The position numbers were made by a program, and so were the translations under genes. From assembly GCA_963710745.1 (NCBI GenBank), contig CAVQBP010000025.1, positions 1-64,000 on the forward strand: DNA of 64,000 nucleotides. Reading direction: 5' to 3'. Below are positions 60,430 to 64,000 of the stretch, in pieces. The stretch is from CAVQBP01 sp963710745. GTDB taxonomy: Bacteria > Bacteroidota > Ignavibacteria > Ignavibacteriales > Ignavibacteriaceae. The notes below the pieces were generated by a model that did not search any database, was not told the origin of the DNA, and saw only the letters and a program-made list of their open reading frames with translations. Every line of letters begins with the position of its first letter. Position 1 is the first letter of the stretch.

Positions 60430-60990
60430 ATGGCAGTTTTAATCATTGTTCTAGTAATAATTGTTTTGGGTATACTGATGTTTGTATCCATGTATAATTC
60501 ACTGATAAAATTAAGAAACCAGGTGAAAAATGCCTGGTCACAAATTGATGTTCAATTGAAAAGAAGACATGACCTGATTCCAAATCTTATTGAAACTGTT
60601 AAAGGTTATATGACTCATGAGAGGGAAACTTTACAAAATATAACTGATGCACGTAGCCATGCAATGAATGCAACAGGAGTAGCAGACCGCGCAAAGGCGG
60701 AAAGTGAACTAAGCGGTACTATGAGTAAATTTTTCCTGGTTGTTGAAAACTATCCTGATCTTAAAGCTAATCAGAATTTTTTAGCACTTCAAGAAGAATT
60801 AACTTCTACTGAAAACAAAATCTCTTTTTCTCGTCAAAATTATAATGATCAGGTCCTTTTCTATAATAATAAAATTCAGACATTCCCGACAAATAGGATG
60901 GCAGTTATGTTCAACTTTAAAGAAGAAACTTTTTTCCAAGTTGAAGATAAAGCTGATAGAGAAGTACCGAAAGTTAGTTTCCCCAAATAA
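60430..60990 (+). CDS. lemA: LemA family protein
   Basis: A 186-residue membrane-anchored protein. A membrane segment at about 2-22 is followed by the LemA core: N-S-L-I-K-L-R-N-Q-V-K-N-A-W-S-Q-I-D-V-Q-L-K-R-R-H-D (read in pieces), N-L-I-E-T-V-K-G-Y and N-F-L-A-L-Q-E-E-L-T-S-T-E-N-K. The length is normal. The function is not known; LemA proteins often precede a TPM/YgcG protein, which is absent here. It ends the plus-strand gene run of the region. Confidence 0.95.
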   Translation: MAVLIIVLVIIVLGILMFVSMYNSLIKLRNQVKNAWSQIDVQLKRRHDLIPNLIETVKGYMTHERETLQNITDARSHAMNATGVADRAKAESELSGTMSKFFLVVENYPDLKANQNFLALQEELTSTENKISFSRQNYNDQVLFYNNKIQTFPTNRMAVMFNFKEETFFQVEDKADREVPKVSFPK

Positions 60991-61084
60991 AAGGAAGAAC
61001 TTAAATACAACCTTTATTAGATATTTTTTAAGCCATAGGTTTACAAGAATGACCAACTTGCAGTTGGCAAGCAAGATGAAAAAG

Positions 61085-61129
61085 ATATTTGCGTGAGGAA
61101 TGGCAAGGTATTTTAGGCAAGCAATTATT
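61085..61129 (+). repeat. ATATTTGCG-N22-GGCAAGCAATTATT repeat, copy 3
   Basis: The third copy, 30 kb from the first two, again with a 22-base spacer. It is just outside the holin-like module. Confidence 0.7.
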
Positions 61130-61180
61130 GTTTAACAGAATATATTAGGTATGATGATAAATGAAGATTAAAGATATCGA

Positions 61181-61426
61181 CTATCTATCTTGAGGGGTGA
61201 TTTTTCTGATTTCGGTTTCAATCTTATTATTGATCTCTACTTTCACAATATCAAGTTTTTCTAATAAAATACTTACATCTACTTTATATTGCATTTGGGT
61301 TTCAATTACTGACAGTCTTTTGTCTAAGGAATTATAGGCTACCACTATACCTATAATCAAGGTTATCAAATAGATGAAAAATTTTACGATGTCAATTGTG
61401 TATTTAACCTTCTCTTCCTGGGACAT
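61181..61426 (-). CDS. Small membrane protein, holin-like
   Basis: An 81-residue protein: one membrane segment at about residues 14-34 (F-F-I-Y-L-I-T-L-I-I-G-I-V-V-A-Y) and a coiled-coil C-terminus. I start it at 61426, where the ribosome site GGAGCTCCC precedes the ATG; a longer reading from 61507 includes non-coding repeats (GCATAGGGC). Size and layout fit small phage membrane proteins such as holins or spanins, but the family is not known. Last of the module. Confidence 0.5.
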   Translation of the reverse strand: MSQEEKVKYTIDIVKFFIYLITLIIGIVVAYNSLDKRLSVIETQMQYKVDVSILLEKLDIVKVEINNKIETEIRKITPQDR

Positions 61427-61561
61427 GGGAGCTCCTTCATTAGTTAAAGATATTGGCATAGGGCAAAGAGCATAGCGCAAGGCTTTGCATGATTGCATGT
61501 GGTGCATGGATGCATGTTTTGAATGACTGAATGATTGAATGTTGAAAATGCATTGCTTTAC

Positions 61562-62053
61562 CTATTTTGTTAAAAGTGATATTAAGAGAATTATAAAACT
61601 GGTTACTGCAGCCCCAAACCAGAATGTATTATAAAAAGGATTTTTCTGGAATTTTATTTCGGTCTTTTCAATTGTCAATGTGTCAGTTCTAAATTTGAAT
61701 AATGTATCGATTCGAGTTAATTCTTTAGATTTAATATTTAAGAAATATTCAAAGTCAATGGTATCGGGATTTTGAGTTGGTAAAATGTTAAAAGTGATAT
61801 CATAATTTTCTGTGGAATCTGCCCGGATAAATATCTTCTCATTTTTATTTTTTTTTATGGAACCTTTTTTATGCTTTTGACGGTGATTAATTACTAAACT
61901 GTCTTTTCCTTTTTTATAATCAATCGTCTCAATTCCTTTTTTGAATTCCATCTTTTGCGAAATAGTAGATTCATCTTTATGAAGGAAATAAAGAAGTGAA
62001 AATGTAATTAAAACAATTGCTGAAGAGAATATTAACCATTTATGTTTTTTCAT
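61562..62053 (-). CDS. Two-TM small protein of unknown function
   Basis: A 163-residue protein with membrane segments at about 6-23 and 142-160, and a Lys-rich, extended middle (residues 40-140). N-terminus inside and both ends anchored suggests a periplasmic loop. It begins one base after the stop of the 92-residue reading's gene (62055), so the two are tightly linked. Similar layouts occur in phage spanin-like proteins, without motif proof. Function unknown. Confidence 0.5.
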   Translation of the reverse strand: MKKHKWLIFSSAIVLITFSLLYFLHKDESTISQKMEFKKGIETIDYKKGKDSLVINHRQKHKKGSIKKNKNEKIFIRADSTENYDITFNILPTQNPDTIDFEYFLNIKSKELTRIDTLFKFRTDTLTIEKTEIKFQKNPFYNTFWFGAAVTSFIILLISLLTK

Positions 62054-62054
62054 T

Positions 62055-62279
62055 TTAAGTCTCTTTGAATTTTTGAATTGACTTCAATCCTAGCCCTGAA
62101 CAAATAAGGGTAAGCTTCTGCCAGGTTAAATCATATAAGCCATTTTTAATTAGTTCTACCAACCAGTCACTTATAAACCAAAGTAGTATTACAACCAATA
62201 CCAGCCTGGCCGTGCTGAGCTTACCCTTATTATCCTTAAAAAAATCTGTCCAGAGGGATTTGTCATTTAGTTTTTTCAT
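62055..62279 (-). CDS. Small membrane protein, holin-like
   Basis: A 74-residue protein, from the Met at 62279 (a GGCATAG-type repeat lies before it). One or two membrane segments (L-V-L-V-V-I-L-L-W-F-I-S-D-W-L and W-Q-K-L-T-L-I-C-S-G-L-G-L) with a charged N-terminus, the size of phage holins. It is followed without gap by the two-TM gene. Confidence 0.5.
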   Translation of the reverse strand: MKKLNDKSLWTDFFKDNKGKLSTARLVLVVILLWFISDWLVELIKNGLYDLTWQKLTLICSGLGLKSIQKFKET

Positions 62280-62331
62280 AATATAAATTTGAGAATTTAC
62301 TGCATAGCGCAAAGGGCTAAGCGAAATAAGC

Positions 62332-62366
62332 ATCCTTCAAGGTCTAAGAAAGTGACCTTGAAGGAT
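62332..62366. terminator. Perfect 13-bp hairpin between module genes
   Basis: ATCCTTCAAGGTC / GACCTTGAAGGAT with a 9-base loop. Immediately after the 62382 gene stop on the minus strand; no T-run, so it may be an attenuator or mRNA-stabilising stem. Confidence 0.65.
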
Positions 62367-62381
62367 TGCACTGAGTTAGAA

Positions 62382-63065
62382 CTAGAATTCGTTGCTAAAT
62401 GTAGATGAGTATTGAATTATCTTACCATTGGCATCTTTGGTGGCTGCGCTAACTAAAAGTACTTTTTTAGTGTAACGAGCTAACTCAGTCTGATGGAATT
62501 GATCCAGATCGACTACCACTTCAAGAGTATTTGCAGGCACGTAATCCTGATTCGTATAATTAAAAGGCCAAATCTTGTAGTAATCATCGTCTGCATTAGC
62601 GGGATCGTATCCCACAAGTAGTATAGACAAAGAAAGATCTTTTTCATCAGCCGAAAAGTTCGCCTGAGTATTAAGCGCAGCTAAATCAATAGCAATACTA
62701 TCTGCAGCTACACCAGAAAATGATGTTACTAAATTAAACCCACCGGGTGTAATAATATTCTGTACGGTAGGTCTTTGTACATCAGAATACGGGAAGTTTT
62801 TCTGCACAATAGTGTTGTAAACAGAATTCCCGGGAAGGCGGACTTTATTCCATATTGTCTGCAGATCATCAATCCCATTGACTACCTTTGCAATTTGAAC
62901 AGAAACGGAAAATTTCTGTCTTATTGCAACAACAGTGGGATTTTGCGAAGCATTAAAGCTGGAGGGACGAGCAGAAAGGATTGTCTCACCATTTTTAGTA
63001 CGGGCTGCAAGGTTACCCAGCTTACCGCTAAGATTACCTAAAACTGAACCACTTAGTCTAGCCAT
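62382..63065 (-). CDS. DUF6266-like protein
   Basis: A 227-residue protein starting M-A-R-L-S-G-S-V-L-G-N-L-S-G-K-L-G-N-L-A, an opening typical of DUF6266-type proteins of Bacteroidota and Ignavibacteria. A GGAGCCTT ribosome site just before 63065 supports this start; a longer reading from 63116 includes non-coding bases. The rest is beta-rich with an immunoglobulin-like look. Members are often next to small membrane genes in element-like modules, as here. Function unknown. Confidence 0.6.
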   Translation of the reverse strand: MARLSGSVLGNLSGKLGNLAARTKNGETILSARPSSFNASQNPTVVAIRQKFSVSVQIAKVVNGIDDLQTIWNKVRLPGNSVYNTIVQKNFPYSDVQRPTVQNIITPGGFNLVTSFSGVAADSIAIDLAALNTQANFSADEKDLSLSILLVGYDPANADDDYYKIWPFNYTNQDYVPANTLEVVVDLDQFHQTELARYTKKVLLVSAATKDANGKIIQYSSTFSNEF

Positions 63066-63563
63066 TGTAAGGCTCCTTATATTTTGTGAATGAAAAAATG
63101 AAAAATGAACGTTCATTCGGCTGCAACAATAAGGAATGAGGAAGATATTGTCACTGTAGTTTTTTCTAAGAATCCGGCTTCGCCGGACAAGGGCAATTAA
63201 TTTGAGGTCGTTAAGATCTACGGCATAGACATTGGGCTACAAACAAATCCAAGGTTTACTAAAAACTAAAAGAATATCTTTTTATCCTTTTACTTTTCTT
63301 AGCATGAGACTGTGTGAAAACTCATAAAAACCGTTAAAACGGTTATTCAATGTTATGATTTTTCACTATTTTCCAACAGTTAAAACTGTTGGTTAATGAT
63401 ATTCACACAAGCTCAGCATAAGAAAAGTAACAAAAGAAGCATGCACTTTAAAAGAAATTCTAAATTATTCTTCACATATTCAATTCTATCTTTTCATGTA
63501 AAGAAAAATAACTCCTCTCCCGACAATTTCGCAGCATCATGACATTATATATTATCGGGAGAG
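63066..63563. other. Right-side intergenic region
   Basis: No gene. It contains the leader of the DUF6266-like gene, a small GGCTTCGCCG-type palindrome near 63178, the MITE-like element at 63290 and a CTCTCCCGA / TCGGGAGAG hairpin at 63515-63563. Confidence 0.45.
63290..63431. mobile_element. MITE-like element with 29-bp inverted ends
   Basis: TTACTTTTCTTAGCATGAG and TGTGTGAA at the left; TTCACACA, CTCAGCATAAGAAAAGTAA at the right. About 142 bp with two inner perfect hairpins (AACCGTTAAAACGGTT and CCAACAGTTAAAACTGTTGG). No ORF. Probably mobilised by an unknown transposase in trans. Confidence 0.7.
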
Positions 63564-63854
63564 TCAGACAGATTTTTCTTTTTGTGCTAACGTTTTATTT
63601 TCATTAATATCTTTCAGTATAATTTTTAACGAATTTCTTTTAATGTGCGAATTAGAGAACATGTCATTGTATTTGTTTATTCTATCTTTTTCAGGTTCGT
63701 TTATGCCAATAAATTGAGGGAGAAAATTGTATGACATATAATGACCAGGAATTTCAGTAAATCTTGACGAATATTGAGCGAATTTTGGGACTTTGTTATA
63801 TAGGGATTTACTTGGTTTTATCTTAGAATTGTAGAGGTATTGTAATTCAATATT
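63564..63854 (-). pseudogene. Unrecognised reading frame, possibly truncated at its start
   Basis: An open stretch of 96 codons that reads well (L-Q-Y-L-Y-N-S-K-I-K-P-S-K, F-A-Q-Y-S-S-R-F-T-E-I, F-L-P-Q-F-I-G-I-N-E-P-E-K-D) but has no start codon before an in-frame Met at 63737, which would give 57 residues. An in-frame stop lies just upstream. It may be the C-terminal remnant of a larger gene. The hairpin at 63515-63563 would terminate it. No family is recognised. Confidence 0.4.
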
Positions 63855-64000
63855 TTATATAAGAGAAAATGAATAATTTATGTATGTCATTTTTGACAAA
63901 ATAAAAGATGATAAAATATCTATTTGGATTAGTGGGATGATGGAAAGTTGGAATTAAGAAGTTGAATGATCACCTTCGTTTTTCTTCGGGGGAGTAGTTG

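Noticed and set aside
1..64000. CRISPR array
   Set aside because: No regularly spaced direct repeats with unique spacers are present; repeats are palindromic units at irregular distances.

Overview
The window is AT-rich and looks like a piece of an Ignavibacteriota (Ignavibacteriales-type) chromosome or a close Bacteroidota relative. The main reason is three secreted proteins ending in a type IX secretion sorting domain of the N-Y-P-N-P-F-N-P-S-T ... G-R-E-V-A-T-L form. A SusC-like TonB receptor, Met-rich CpxP-like proteins and standard-code genes with GGAG-type ribosome sites agree. Much of the window is accessory DNA carrying mobile elements, broken genes and palindromic repeats.

Region 1 (0-16.3 kb) is a defence and mobile region. 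It holds a PD-(D/E)XK protein, a frameshifted DUF72 gene and a large P-loop ATPase gene split by an IS21-family element. It then holds a minus-strand operon of seven genes: TIR protein, hsdR, a PD-(D/E)XK-like protein, hsdM, hsdS, a second PD-(D/E)XK-like protein and a GIY-YIG protein. Most neighbours overlap by a few bases, so this is a type I restriction system with four added genes.

Region 2 (16.3-22.3 kb) is a decayed integrative element. Its left end is a 3' fragment of tRNA-Ser(UGA) next to a frameshifted excisionase-like gene. Inside are a small replication-type operon (DUF4373, VRR-NUC-like, winged-helix-like), divergent regulators, and two tyrosine recombinase pseudogenes behind near-duplicate leaders. 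A cluster of overlapping palindromes closes it.

Region 3 (22.4-36.9 kb) is mostly chromosomal backbone: a TonB receptor, a CHASE3-like sensor kinase, phosphofructokinase, tRNA-Asp, a SymE-like gene, then outer-membrane, lipoprotein and T9SS cargo genes.

Region 4 (36.9-60.4 kb) is a metal (probably copper) homeostasis region. It has two paralogous Met-rich CpxP-like proteins, a CopA ATPase, cupredoxin, YHS/TRASH-type metal sites, a DUF302 protein, and a sensor kinase with Met clusters plus a sigma-54 activator. Sigma-54-like promoter sequences precede three gene groups. The two-component genes sit among inverted palindromic repeats and a Vsr-like DUF559 pseudogene. A double YHS gene has an in-frame TGA exactly at a metal-ligand cysteine position. 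Two cargo genes, one a caspase-like protease, and an MNT/HEPN toxin-antitoxin pair lie within the region.

Region 5 (60.4-64 kb) holds LemA, then a minus-strand module of a DUF6266-like protein plus small membrane proteins, and a 142-bp MITE-like element. Calls are from reading alone; no searches were run.
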